The translations under genes were made by a program, and so were the position numbers. The notes beneath the pieces were generated by a model. It saw only the letters and a list, made by a program, of their open reading frames with translations. It ran no database searches and was not told where the DNA came from. Shown piece after piece: positions 55,510-64,000 of a DNA stretch of 64,000 bases (within the stretch, counting starts at the first letter, position 1; every line of letters starts with the position of its first letter). The DNA comes from Penium margaritaceum (taxonomy: Eukaryota > Streptophyta > Zygnematophyceae > Desmidiales > Peniaceae), in the NCBI GenBank assembly GCA_023375785.1, contig SZWC01004935.1, positions 20,091-84,090 of the forward strand, in the 5' to 3' direction.

Positions 55510-56613
55510 AAACAGGCTAAACAGGCAGGATCTCTCGACCAATGGCAATGATAGCCAGATCATCAAGTGCTAGAGACCGAGAGGGAACTCGAGCGGACAC
55601 ATCAACCTGACGAGGAATGGTCGCTGGCGGAGAAGGCTCCCCCATCCGCCGAGGACCCTCACAGGAAGGGACATGAGCTGCAGAGAGGGCTGTGATCAAA
55701 GTCAGATCACGATATGTGAGTGACTCAAAAAACAGCGCGTCACGGGACTCAATGACACGACGGCGAGTGGGTCCCAAAACCGCTAGGCCTTCGACCGCAA
55801 GGAGATGCCGATGAAGGCACACAAGCGACCCCGAGGAGAGACCTTGGACCCCTGTTGGTCCTCGGTGTACCACACGAAGGCCAGGGAACCCTAGACGCGA
55901 GCGAGACGGAGATCAACACGATGGCCAAACAAGAGCTCGTACGGTGTAACATGATCCGGAAGCAGACCATGCGGGAGGCGGTTCCAGACCCAAGTCATGT
56001 AGGCGAAGCCCTCAAAGGCGAAGGACTCCGGGAGACCGCACTCAGACCGCATGGCGCGGACCGCATCCTCCATGGTGCAGTTCCAGCGCTCAGATACACC
56101 GTTCTGCTATGGGGTAGCAAGAGCGGAGACCTGGTGAAAAATGCCGTGCTCAGCAAAGAAGGAGTCCATCTCACCGAGGAACTCGGCACCACGATCCGAG
56201 CGAAAGGTATGTAGCGTGTGGCGAGACTGACGCTCAGCCATCATGAGCCAGAGCTGAACCGCAAGGGCGGCGTCGCTCTTCTCACGCAGACTGTAGACCC
56301 ACCGCATCCTGGTGAAGTCATCAGTCAGCGTCAGAACAAACCGGCCCCTCTCGGACAGGGACTCGACCGGGAGAGGACCAAGCAGGTCCGAGTGGACCAA
56401 CTCGAGAGGCCTCAGCACTCGGGAACGCAAATCAAGATAAGTGCACCGGTGCATCTTTTTCTGAGCGCAGAAAAGACAGTCGGTCTTGAGTGGCTTCTCG
56501 AAAGAAGTCGCATCAAGGCCAAGAGCGGGCTCTGTCCGAATGAGCTTCAACACAGTGTCGGAGCCCACGTGACACAGACGTTGGTGAAGCAACCGCTGGT
56601 GTTCCGGGGATAG
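55510..56613 (-). pseudogene. Copia E5 integrase
   Basis: Minus strand: KMHRCTYLDLRSRVLRPLEL, VHSDLLGPLPVES (first Asp), LTDDFTRMRWVYSLREKSD, FRSDRGAEFLGEM (second Asp), TAG in place of Gln before QNGVSERWN (Glu), MEDAVRAMRSECGLPESFAF, YMTWVWNRLPHGLLPDHVT, a TAG in place of Trp after LRLARV, then KVSPRGRLCAFIGISL. All three catalytic residues are present. Confidence 0.85.
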
Positions 56614-57303
56614 AACACCAGTGACAAAAATGTGACCAGAGGAGGAGGGAGAGCAAGGGGAGGAGGGCCGAGCAATGCGGTACAAATCATCTACGACTGA
56701 AGCACGCAGGACAATGCTACAGGTGTCAAGAGCAGTTACAATCGCTGAATCTGCGGTATGCTCAACGGAGAGACCCATCAGATTGCAGGCACGCACAAAC
56801 AGCAGATTAAGCTCAAGATCAGGCACAAACACCACGTCAGAGAGATACAGGGGGCCAGACGGACCATCAAAGCATACAACCCCAACACCGTGGACCGGTA
56901 AGGACTGACTAGAGCCTCTACGAACAAAACGGACAGTCGTGACAGGACCAAGTACCACAAAGTGACTACGACGACACGTCATGTGGTGGGTGGCACCGGA
57001 ATCGATGATCCAAGTGCCACCGGAGTCACGGCTAGTGGACGTCACTGTACAACGAGCAATGGAACACTCGGCATCAGAGGGACGCTGAGCCGTCAGTGGG
57101 AAGGAACGACGTACATCACGAAGGTGAGACTCATGAATCCAGTCAGTGCAGTTAGGCCCAACATCATCACATGCGGACTGTGCTCCCCCACACGTGTCAT
57201 CACGAGTCACGAGGACAGACAAACAAGCAGTCTNGTAAGGACTGACCAGAGCCTGTACGAACAGAATGGACAGTCGTAACAGGACCAAGTACCACAAAGT
57301 CAC
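56614..57303 (-). pseudogene. Copia E5 protease (and duplicated copy to 57568)
   Basis: GGTWIIDSGATHHMTCRRSH keeps the Asp-Ser-Gly triad; then VVLGPVTTVRFVRRGSSQSL, VHGVGVVCFDGPSG and DVVFVPDLELNLLFVRACN. The frame is open into integrase. Sequence 56898-57232 is repeated at 57234-57568 across the n, so the protease start appears twice. Confidence 0.85.
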
Positions 57304-57568
57304 TACGACGACACGTCATGTGGTGGGTGGCACCGGAATCGATGATCCAAGTGCCACCGGAGTCACGGCTAGTGGACGTCACTGTACAACGAGCAATGGA
57401 ACACTCGGCATCAGAGGGACGCTGAGCCGTCAGTGGGAAGGAACGACGTACATCACGAAGGTGAGACTCATGAATCCAGTCAGTGCAGTTAGGCCCAACA
57501 TCATCACATGCGGACTGTGCTCCCCCACACGTGTCATCACGAGTCACGAGGACAGACAAACAAGCAGT
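56898..57568. repeat. 336-bp duplication around the n at 57233 (likely assembly join)
   Basis: GTAAGGACTGACxAGAGCC starts at 56898 and again at 57234, and the blocks match throughout with a few substitutions. Confidence 0.8.
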
Positions 57569-59960
57569 CTGTGACCCACTCAACGATGACAACACACTCG
57601 CACCTCCCTGAAAGCAAAGTGCCTGAACATGATGAAGCTCGACGATGGTGTGGTCATGTGGGTGTGGATCACTGCTGCTCGCTGGTGAGGACGCAGGAAC
57701 AGCTACAAACGTGGTCGCCGCGCGTCCAGAGGAGTGTGCGCACAACGTGCCGGATGCCGTGCGAGCAGCATGGGCAGCCTGAAGTCCACGAGTGATGCGC
57801 TCCCACTCAAGCGGCTGCAGGCACTCGGTGTAGCGATGGGCACCTCCACAGTTGTAGCAGTGCACGGAACGGCCACTGCTACCACTGGATGACAGCTGCT
57901 GCTGACCTGATCCGCGCTTCCTATTCTTCTTCTTCCCCTGGGCAGCTGCTGCAACGCCCTGCGTCTGCGTGGGTGTAGATAGGGTCAAAGAGGAGGAGGA
58001 AGATGAGGCCGTGATGGAGGTGGATGAGGGTGACTGTAGGAGGGAAGATGGTGGTGATGCGAGGACTGCTGCAGCGAGGGAAGTCTCCTGATGTGCTACT
58101 GCTGCCTCGCGGGCCGATGTCACCTGGAGGAAAAGCTGATGCGCCCAAGGGAGCAGCTGTAGAGTGGCTGAGAAAGGCTCGAGAGCAGCGTCGCTGTACC
58201 GTGTGAAGATGTCGGTGTACTCCAGGCGAACTCCGAGCATGATCGTCCGAAGTGCCCACAGCTGTGTGCCCCCTGAGGTCCCCAGACGCGTGTAAATACG
58301 CATGGCGCGTCGCCAGTAATCCGCCGCAGGCTCCGCTGGTCCCTGACGGAGCGAGTGGAAAGCACGAATGTGTGACGCACGCGTGGCGTGCGTCTCTGCG
58401 GCCAGTAGGGACAACGCCAGATCCCAGCCTCCACGAGGATCAGCTCCGGTGCCTGTGCCAGCCTCGCCAAGGAAGGGGCGGAAGTCGACGACAGTCTCGC
58501 GTGGCATGGCATAGAGAAGTCCTCGCATGGCCCGGGCTGCTGTCAGCACCTGTGCTGGATCTGTAGACTGGTATGGGCTGTGGTAGTAAGGCCACACTCC
58601 CTCGGAAGTGGCCCACACCTGAAACAGGATCTCCCAGCAGTCAAATCCATCCTCGCTGATGTACCGTGGAGGTGGTGCCTCAAAGTCCTTTGGCTGCCGC
58701 TCCGTGGGGAGAGCAACCGCAGGCTGAGGAGGGCGAGAGACGGGNNNNNNNNNNNNNNNNNNNNNNNNNNNNNNNNNNNNNNNNNNNNNNNNNNNNNNNN
58801 NNNNNNNNNNNNNNNNNNNNNNNNNNNNNNNNNNNNNNNNNNNNNNNNNNNNNNNNNNNNNNNNNNNNNNNNNNNNNNNNNNNNNNNNNNAGAGTGGCTG
58901 AGAAAGGCTCGAGAGCAGCGTCGCTGTACCGTGTGAAGATGTCGGTGTACTCCAGGCGAACTCCGAGCATGATCGTCCGAAGTGCCCACAGCTGTGTGCC
59001 CCCTGAGGTCCCTAGACGCGTGTAAATACGCATGGCGCGTCGCCAGTAATCCGCCGCAGGCTCCGCTGGTCCCTGACGGAGCGAGTGGAAAGCACGAATG
59101 TCTGACGCACACGTGGCGTGCGTCTCTGCGGCTAGTAGGAACAACGCCAGATCCCAGCCTCCACGAGGATCAGCTCCGGTGCCTGTGCCAGCCTCGCCAA
59201 GGAAGGGGCGGAAGTCGACGACAGTCTCGCGTGGCATGGCATAGAGAAGTCCTCGCATGGCCCGGGTTGCTGTCAGCACCTGTGTTGGATCTGTAGACTG
59301 ATATGGGCTGTGGTAGTAAGGCCACACTCCCTCGGAAGTGGCCCACACCTAAAACAGGATCTCCCAACAGTCAAATCCATCCTCGCTGATGTACCTTGTA
59401 GGTGGTGCCTCAAAGTCCTTTGGCTGCCGCTCCGTGGGGAGAGCAACCGCAGGCTGAGGAGGGCGAGAGACGGGGAAAACTCCTGGAAGGGGATGATCAC
59501 CGGGGAATTCAGGTGACGATTCTATCGGGGACACGGGTGGAGGTCGGGTACCCGTCTGCAGCTGACGGAGGCGCTCCTGTAGAAGACGAATCTCCCGCTC
59601 CTGGGAGTCATCCTCGAAGTCTGGCATGAATGGCTCGTCATCAAGGAGGTCCGCAGGTGGTGGAGAAACCACACCAGGAGGTGAAGCAGGCGGAGCACCT
59701 GTCACGAGCACCTGGGCCGAGTGCTAGGTGGAGGCCGCAACGCCGGCAGCTCCCTCAGAAATCCGTGAAGGAGCCGTGGACTAAGCACGCAGAAGCTCAG
59801 TCAACGTACGGATCGCGTCAGTCTGCTCTCGCTACAGACGACGCATCTCCTCCTGCTGGCTACGCAGGTCAGCAATGACCTACGAGCGAGGGCTCAATAC
59901 CCCTGAAGAAGAGGAGGAGGGATCACCTAGTCCCTTGTCCTTGTCGTCGGGCGAACTCAT
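57304..59960 (-). pseudogene. Copia E5 gag (with duplicated core and N run)
   Basis: ATG at 59960 (MSSPDDKDKGLGDPSSSSSG), Glu/Gln-rich coiled part (EREIRLLQERLRQLQTGTRP), TERQPKDFEAPPTRYISEDG, the gag core (ADYWRRAMRIYTRLGTSGGT), a basic spacer (KKKNRKRGSGQQQ) and a knuckle-like HCYNCGGAHRYTEC near 57860 in which CX2CX4HX4C is complete (C-Y-N-C, His, Cys). Several TAG codons, including one at the same place as in E3 (SPRSx). The core occurs twice, on both sides of the N run 58745-58890. Confidence 0.82.
58161..59474. repeat. 730-bp offset duplication around an N run (likely haplotype or assembly artefact)
   Basis: 58161-58744 matches 58891-59474 except for scattered substitutions (for example GTCCCCAGACG against GTCCCTAGACG). 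The 146-base N run at 58745-58890 lies between them. Two allelic copies placed in tandem is the simplest explanation. Confidence 0.75.
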
Positions 59961-60880
59961 GTCGCCGTTCACTATAGGACGACAGGTGAAGTTTGTTGGA
60001 TTTCAAAACCGTCCGCGTTTCTCGAGGAGTTGAAACACTGGCAACTTTTGACTTTCCAGGTGAAAATTTGGCTAAGTGTAATGCTGACGTCAACAAGTGG
60101 TTGCTGACGTCAGCACGACCTGATGACATCAGCAATCAATAATACCGACGTCAGCTCGTCCCCTCCCCCTTTTTTTCCCTTGTCACGGCTCTGCACGCGT
60201 GTGGAGCCGCTTCACAGTGGTGCACGGCAGCTCCGCGGAAGTTGCACAACAGCTTCCGCCCAGCTGTTGCCGCAACTGTGCTGTCAGCTGCAGCAGCACC
60301 TGCGTAGCTGTGTGTGCAGCGGTGGCAGCAGCGGCTGCGCTGCTGCTACTGCTGTTGCGCGCTGCAGCTGCTGCTTTGTACTGCAGCTGCTGCTGCGCGC
60401 TGCAGCTGCTGCTGGCTGCCGCTGTCGTGAGCTGCTGGTACTGCCACTGCTGCGCTGCTACTGCTGCTACTGCCGCTGTTGCTCTGCTATGGCCGCCGCG
60501 ACTGCCGCTGCTGCTGCTGTGCTGCTGCCGCCGCTGCCGCTGCTGCGCTGCTGTTGCCGACGCTGCTGCAGCCGCCGCTGCTGCCACGCTGCTGCTGCGG
60601 CCGCTGCTGTTGCGCTGCTGCTGCCGCCGCCTTTGCTGCTGTTGCTCTACTGCTGTGACTGTGGGAGGGCAGCTGCACGCAGTGCAGCCGCCACGCACCT
60701 CTGCGTGGCGGTACATGCCGCTGCTGCTGCCTCTGCAGCTGCGATCTCACGTGGTGGGTGGAGTGCGTTGACGGCGACCGGCCGTCTACAACAGATCCCA
60801 GGAACTCTGCTGCAGCGGTGACTCTCACAGCTGCTGCTCTGCTGCGTCTCTGCTGCGCAGCTCAGTGAGAACTGTCTCAC
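59961..60880 (-). other. Copia E5 leader with CAG tract and TGACGTCA palindromes
   Basis: On the minus strand 60860-60260 is almost pure CAG/GCN repeats; 60085-60092 is TGACGTCA and 60103-60114 the perfect 12-bp palindrome GCTGACGTCAGC, with GATGACATCAGC and CCGACGTCAGC to 60155. These lie 125-195 bp upstream of the gag ATG. Long frames on either strand here are repeat artefacts. Confidence 0.75.
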
Positions 60881-60893
60881 TGCTCTGATACCA
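60881..60893 (-). promoter_or_regulatory. Primer binding site, initiator tRNA-Met 3' end (copia E5)
   Basis: Minus strand TGGTATCAGAGCA, directly after the 5' LTR. Confidence 0.9.
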
Positions 60894-61870
60894 TGAGAAA
60901 GTGCGTAGAAGCTTCCTAGCAATGCTGCCGCTGACCGGGCGTCAGTGCCTGATCAGATGGTGACGACATTCACAGGTCGTACACACAACGGCAAGGGTTT
61001 GGCTAGGAGACACAAGGCACAGTGTCAGAATGCTTCAATATAGCATATGCAGAGAGAAATGACAAATGACAGGTCCAAGGCATAAATACCTGCCGCGGCG
61101 CACGGCGGGTGTCGCACGCGGCAGTCCAAGAGCTGTCCTAAAACCGGCCCAAAACCACTGTTTTGGCCGTAACTCTGCGCACACATGTCAGAATGCTACG
61201 CCGTCTGAACCTAGACGTGCAGAATCAAAAGACGGANGTGCGTAGAAGCTTCCTAGCAATGCTGCCGCTGACCGGGCGTCAGTGCCTGATCAGATGGTGA
61301 CGACATTCACAGGTCGTACACACAACGGCAAGGGTTTGGCTAGGAGACACAAGGCACAGTGTCAGAATGCTTCAATATAGCATATGCAGAGAGAAATGAC
61401 AAATGACAGGTCCAAGGCATAAATACCTGCCGCGGCGCACGGCGGGTGTCGCACGCGGCAGTCCAAGAGCTGTCCTAAAACCGGCCCAAAACCGCTGTTT
61501 TGGCCGTAACTCTGCGCACACATGTCAGAATGCTACGCCGTCTGAACCTAGACGTGCAGAATCAAAAGACGGATGCTACGACTGGTCACATGCATGCATG
61601 CATCGACTGACAGTGAGCATACAATGCAAAACATGCAAATAGGCCTCATGGCCAGTCCGCCGAAAGACGCCTGGAAGACGTAGAAGACACAGCAAAGAGT
61701 CCCGGTGGCATGTGGGGCCTTGGAACAGTGGTCGGTCAGCTCCAAGCGGGTAGTCTGCCGCCTGTTGTCGCGCCGGTGTCACCAGGGCCGCCTGCCTGAG
61801 GGATCTGCACGAGTATGGACACGGCCGAGTGGTCACAGTAAACTGTACAAGAACTGCACAAAGCACAACA
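60894..61870 (-). repeat. 5' LTR of copia E5, with duplicated segment
   Basis: Matches 52180-52819 but is longer because 60901-61235 recurs at 61237-61571 around the n at 61236. The true LTR is about 640 bp. Confidence 0.85.
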
Positions 61871-62089
61871 CGAGACATTCTAGATCTCGTACCGAGGTGC
61901 ACGTGGAGGGGCCTCGATCTCATACTGATCTCGACATCAATGTGCGAGGTCTCGAATTTGCACGATTGAGGGCGCGTTCCAGCATGTGTTTTTCAGTATC
62001 GTGACAGTAAAACATTGCATGGAAGGTCGCGTAAAAAGCACACTACTATACAGCAAGATCAACGGACATATTTCTCGAGTTCGAACGTT
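61871..62089. other. Right half of E5 target sequence
   Basis: Continues the TCTCGAT-rich sequence to about 61965 and then becomes ordinary AT-balanced sequence. No gene. Confidence 0.45.
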
Positions 62090-62330
62090 CCAGTTAGGGC
62101 TGCAATATAACAGTATTGAGTATTGCGGTACTCGAGAACCGCGGTACCACAGTACCACGGTACAAATACCGCGGTATCATAGTTTTGTGGCAGCTCATTA
62201 CCGATACCGGTACCGGCACCGCGTTACCGACAGTATTGGTAAGGTACCGCGGTATTATACGTGGTACACGGTATACCAATGCATAAAACACACATTGTAC
62301 CACCGTACTGTGTACCACGGAATTGAATGC
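62090..62330. repeat. Cluster of ACCGCGGTA palindromes, possible hAT end
   Basis: TAGGGCTGCAATATAAC at 62095 resembles the hAT terminal repeat in this window (TAAGGCTGCACA), and is followed by perfect ACCGCGGTA-type palindromes at 62138-62146, 62168-62176 and 62245-62254 plus many GGTACC/GTACCACGGTAC words. Terminal repeat plus palindromic sub-terminal repeats is typical of hAT ends. The opposite end and a target duplication were not found, so this is a truncated or solo end. Confidence 0.5.
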
Positions 62331-62532
62331 CCTAATATTTTTCTAACACCAAAAATGTATTCTGAGCGAAAAAATTGAGATGAGTAATAGATGTCATGAA
62401 CTTGGAACTCAAGCTCATATACTCAAAAAGAGAGGATACACCTTTACATGATATTCACTTGAAACATGGAGATGTTAAGGGGGAGTAGAAGTTAGGGGAA
62501 AAGAAATGAGGGAAGGGGAGGAGGGTTGTAGC
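62331..62532. other. Non-coding spacer
   Basis: AT-rich then purine-rich (AAGGGGGAGTAGAAGTTAGGGG at about 62477) sequence with no frame or terminal repeat. The purine run resembles a polypurine tract; I found no LTR beginning after it. Confidence 0.35.
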
Positions 62533-63661
62533 GGGAGGGCCGGTTCGGCCCTCCCTCCTCGCTGATGCGAGGGGTGGTTGCGCACCACCCCTCGCGTCAG
62601 CGAGGGCTGGCCGGCAGCCAGCAGTTCGCTGGCCGTCGGCCAGCTCGCTGCCGGCCGGCTGGACGGCCGGCGGCTGGCCAAGCGACCGGCCGGCCACCGG
62701 CCGGCCAGCCGCCAGCCGCCAATCGCGGCCTTAGCCGGATCGGCGGCTGAGAGGCCACGAGGGCCTCGAGGGCGAGGCCTCGTGGCCTCGTGCCCTCGTC
62801 CCCCCTCGCCCTCCTTGCAAAACGAGCAAGAGAGGACGAGAGATAGGGGGAGCGAGGGTGAGGACAAAATGCCTGGCGCGAAATCGCCAACGTGCCTCGC
62901 ACGCGACGATTTCGCGCCAGAATGACAAAACAAAACTCGAAGTTCGTTTATGACGAACTTCAACATAAAACAAATGGAATAACTCGTGCGAACACACGAG
63001 TTCGAGGTAAAAACCCCCGGTTTGGGTCCCAAAACCAGGGGTTTGGTTAAAAACGGAAATGGGCCTCCGGAGACTCGAAATATTCGAGTCTCCCTGCTCT
63101 GGGTCATTGATGACGATTGCCCCTTTGTCTTGCGAAGGGGGTAAGCCCCTGACGCGGACTGAGAACGCCATTCTGCGAACTCCGACGACGACTTCAGAGC
63201 AGGAGCTGGAGATCCGGCCCGTTACAGTGGTTCTCAGAGCGAGACGACCCTCGCGACCAAGGGTTCGACGGAACCGGCGGCTACGACATAGATAAAACGC
63301 CGCCGGCAGCTGCAAGCAGCAGCAAAAATGCCAGAAGGGACTACGGCGTCTACACTTCACGGATTGAAGCGCTGTAAAGGGCGTTAGATAGCTTGAAAAA
63401 AGCTCTACTTCGTGGAGACTCTTACTTCTAGCCTCTCTTCACTCCCAGGGGGCTAGGAAGATTTTTGTGGGGCGGGTTGGGGATTTCCCACCCTCTAAAG
63501 CCACAAAATCCTCCTCATTTTGAAGGCTCCTTCAAAATCCCTTCATCCAAAAATTGGGACAGCGCCCCTCCCCAAGCTTAGGGACTCTCATGGCCTGAGA
63601 GAACCCTGAAAAGAAGGTGGGAGACACCTTGGGGATTTTTGGCGGCTCCCCCAACGCCGCC
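62533..63661. repeat. Chain of at least fourteen short unrelated hairpins
   Basis: Successive inverted repeats, each with a different sequence: 62533-62542/62546-62555 (10 bp, 3-nt loop); 62557-62578/62584-62605 (22 bp with one G-T, 5-nt loop); 62609-62618/62647-62656 with inner 62628-62634/62638-62644; 62669-62679/62703-62713; 62751-62762/62778-62789; 62873-62886/62907-62920 (14 bp) with inner 62891-62895/62899-62903; 62939-62947/62953-62961; 62981-62988/62995-63002; 63011-63023/63032-63044 (one mismatch); 63069-63079/63083-63093 (11 bp, 3-nt loop); 63428-63433/63451-63456; 63460-63470/63501-63510; 63517-63526/63529-63538 (10 bp, 2-nt loop); 63585-63590/63596-63601; 63614-63619/63625-63630; 63641-63646/63656-63661. 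No shared unit, no coding frame of note. Nature unknown. Confidence 0.8.
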
Positions 63662-64000
63662 GGCTCAAGGAGGACGCCGCCAAGGGGCGCAAGACGCGCA
63701 AAGAAGACTCAAGAGGAGGCCAAGGAAGACAAGAAGACAAGAAGACAAGAAGAAGACAAGAAGCTAGAAGAAGGATTGGAGGAATTGCTAGAAATTGTGT
63801 AATCCCTCTCCTTTTGTTTGGCGCAGCTTTGTGAGCGGTACTCACACTTCTTGTCAATTCCTTGTATTGTAGTTTTATGTTTTCCTCGGTACTAGTGCTT
63901 GCCAATCGCCGTGAGTCACGGGTTAGGAAGTCTAGTTCCAAAATCCACGACCTTGTGCCGACGTGGCGGCCTAGAAAAATAGAAATATGAATTGAAATTG
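63662..64000. other. Purine-rich tract and further small hairpins
   Basis: 63700-63790 is a GAAGACAAGAAGACAAG purine-rich run; the plus frame 63617-63802 through it gives a Lys/Glu-rich string that could be a chance product. Small inverted repeats continue: GTGAG/CTCAC (63831-63835/63841-63845) and CCGTGA/TCACGG (63909-63914/63916-63921). The window ends without a recognisable gene. Confidence 0.4.

Larger units (their letters stand above)
52180..61870 (-). mobile_element. Ty1/copia retrotransposon E5
   Basis: On the minus strand: 5' LTR (61870-60894), primer site (60893-60881), CAG-rich leader, gag (from 59960), protease, integrase, reverse transcriptase, RNase H, polypurine tract and 3' LTR (52819-52180). 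LTR copies differ by about 4 percent over the first 230 bp. Catalytic residues of integrase and reverse transcriptase are intact, but several Gln/Trp codons are TAG. Three single-n joins and one N run with duplicated flanks inflate the length. Confidence 0.9.
52175..61875. repeat. Target site duplication CGAGA of copia E5
   Basis: CGAGA at 52175-52179 and 61871-61875 flanks E5. Confidence 0.88.

Noticed and set aside
58161-59474. Functional gag gene duplication in E5
   Set aside because: The duplicated block brackets an N run and differs only by scattered substitutions, as expected of allelic contigs.
60123-60828. Long open frames on both strands, up to 232 codons
   Set aside because: They are translations of CTG/CAG trinucleotide repeats in the E5 leader; simple repeats of period 3 leave several frames open.
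62475-63360. Minus frames of about 210 codons
   Set aside because: They run through the hairpin chain; composition is Arg/Pro/Ser-rich and the frames overlap each other. No domain.
62533-63661. CRISPR array or tandem satellite
   Set aside because: The inverted repeats share no common sequence or spacing, and the surroundings are eukaryotic transposons.

Overview
The window is eukaryotic and most consistent with a green-lineage (plant or streptophyte-alga) nuclear genome dominated by transposable elements. Plant-type evidence: Ty1/copia retrotransposons whose primer sites match initiator tRNA-Met, a hAT and a PIF/Harbinger DNA transposon, GT-AG splicing in the one candidate host gene, and stop codons that look like C-to-T decay at CAG (CHG) sites, the pattern expected of plant-style methylated DNA. 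Species is not determined. Nothing bacterial (operons, ribosome binding sites, CRISPR) is present.

Layout. 0-11.6 kb is the least repetitive part: short direct repeats, a candidate two-exon host gene on the minus strand (1778-3626) built of internal repeats, a broken PIF/Harbinger transposase (7.8-8.7 kb) and a broken minus-strand reading frame (8.9-10.0 kb). 11.6-19.2 kb is an old minus-strand copia element (called C here) split by a complete 3.6 kb hAT transposon (14937-18536) with 8-bp target duplication. 19.8-25.95 kb is a second minus-strand copia (D), cut off in its leader where plus-strand copia A begins.

25954-52125 is a nest with readable order of events. Copia A (5' LTR 25954-26804) received copia E2 in its reverse transcriptase gene (32818-38563, duplication GACGG) and copia E3 in its 3' LTR (40433-51960, duplication GGAGG). 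E3 in turn received E4 in its RNase H gene (47257-51058, duplication ACTTT). E4 has LTRs, primer site and polypurine tract but no copia genes; it carries an unrecognised reading frame. 52180-61870 is a minus-strand copia E5 (duplication CGAGA) of the same family as E3, inserted in a TCTCGAT-rich repeat. 61.9-64 kb holds a fragment with ACCGCGGTA palindromes and then a remarkable 1.1-kb chain of unrelated short perfect hairpins.

How the parts work: in the autonomous copia elements the gag protein packages the RNA, protease cuts the polyprotein, reverse transcriptase/RNase H copies the RNA from a tRNA primer, and integrase inserts the copy. E2 is the youngest and least damaged and uses an internal (half-tRNA) primer site rather than the tRNA 3' end used by A, E3 and E4 (and E5). 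A, D, E3 and E5 carry long CAG/CTG-rich leaders; A, E3 and E5 also carry TGACGTCA palindromes 125-175 bp before gag. All except E2 carry multiple nonsense mutations.

Several single-n joints and N runs are flanked by duplicated 0.2-0.7 kb blocks. These are most likely assembly joins of allelic or overlapping contig ends and should not be read as biology.
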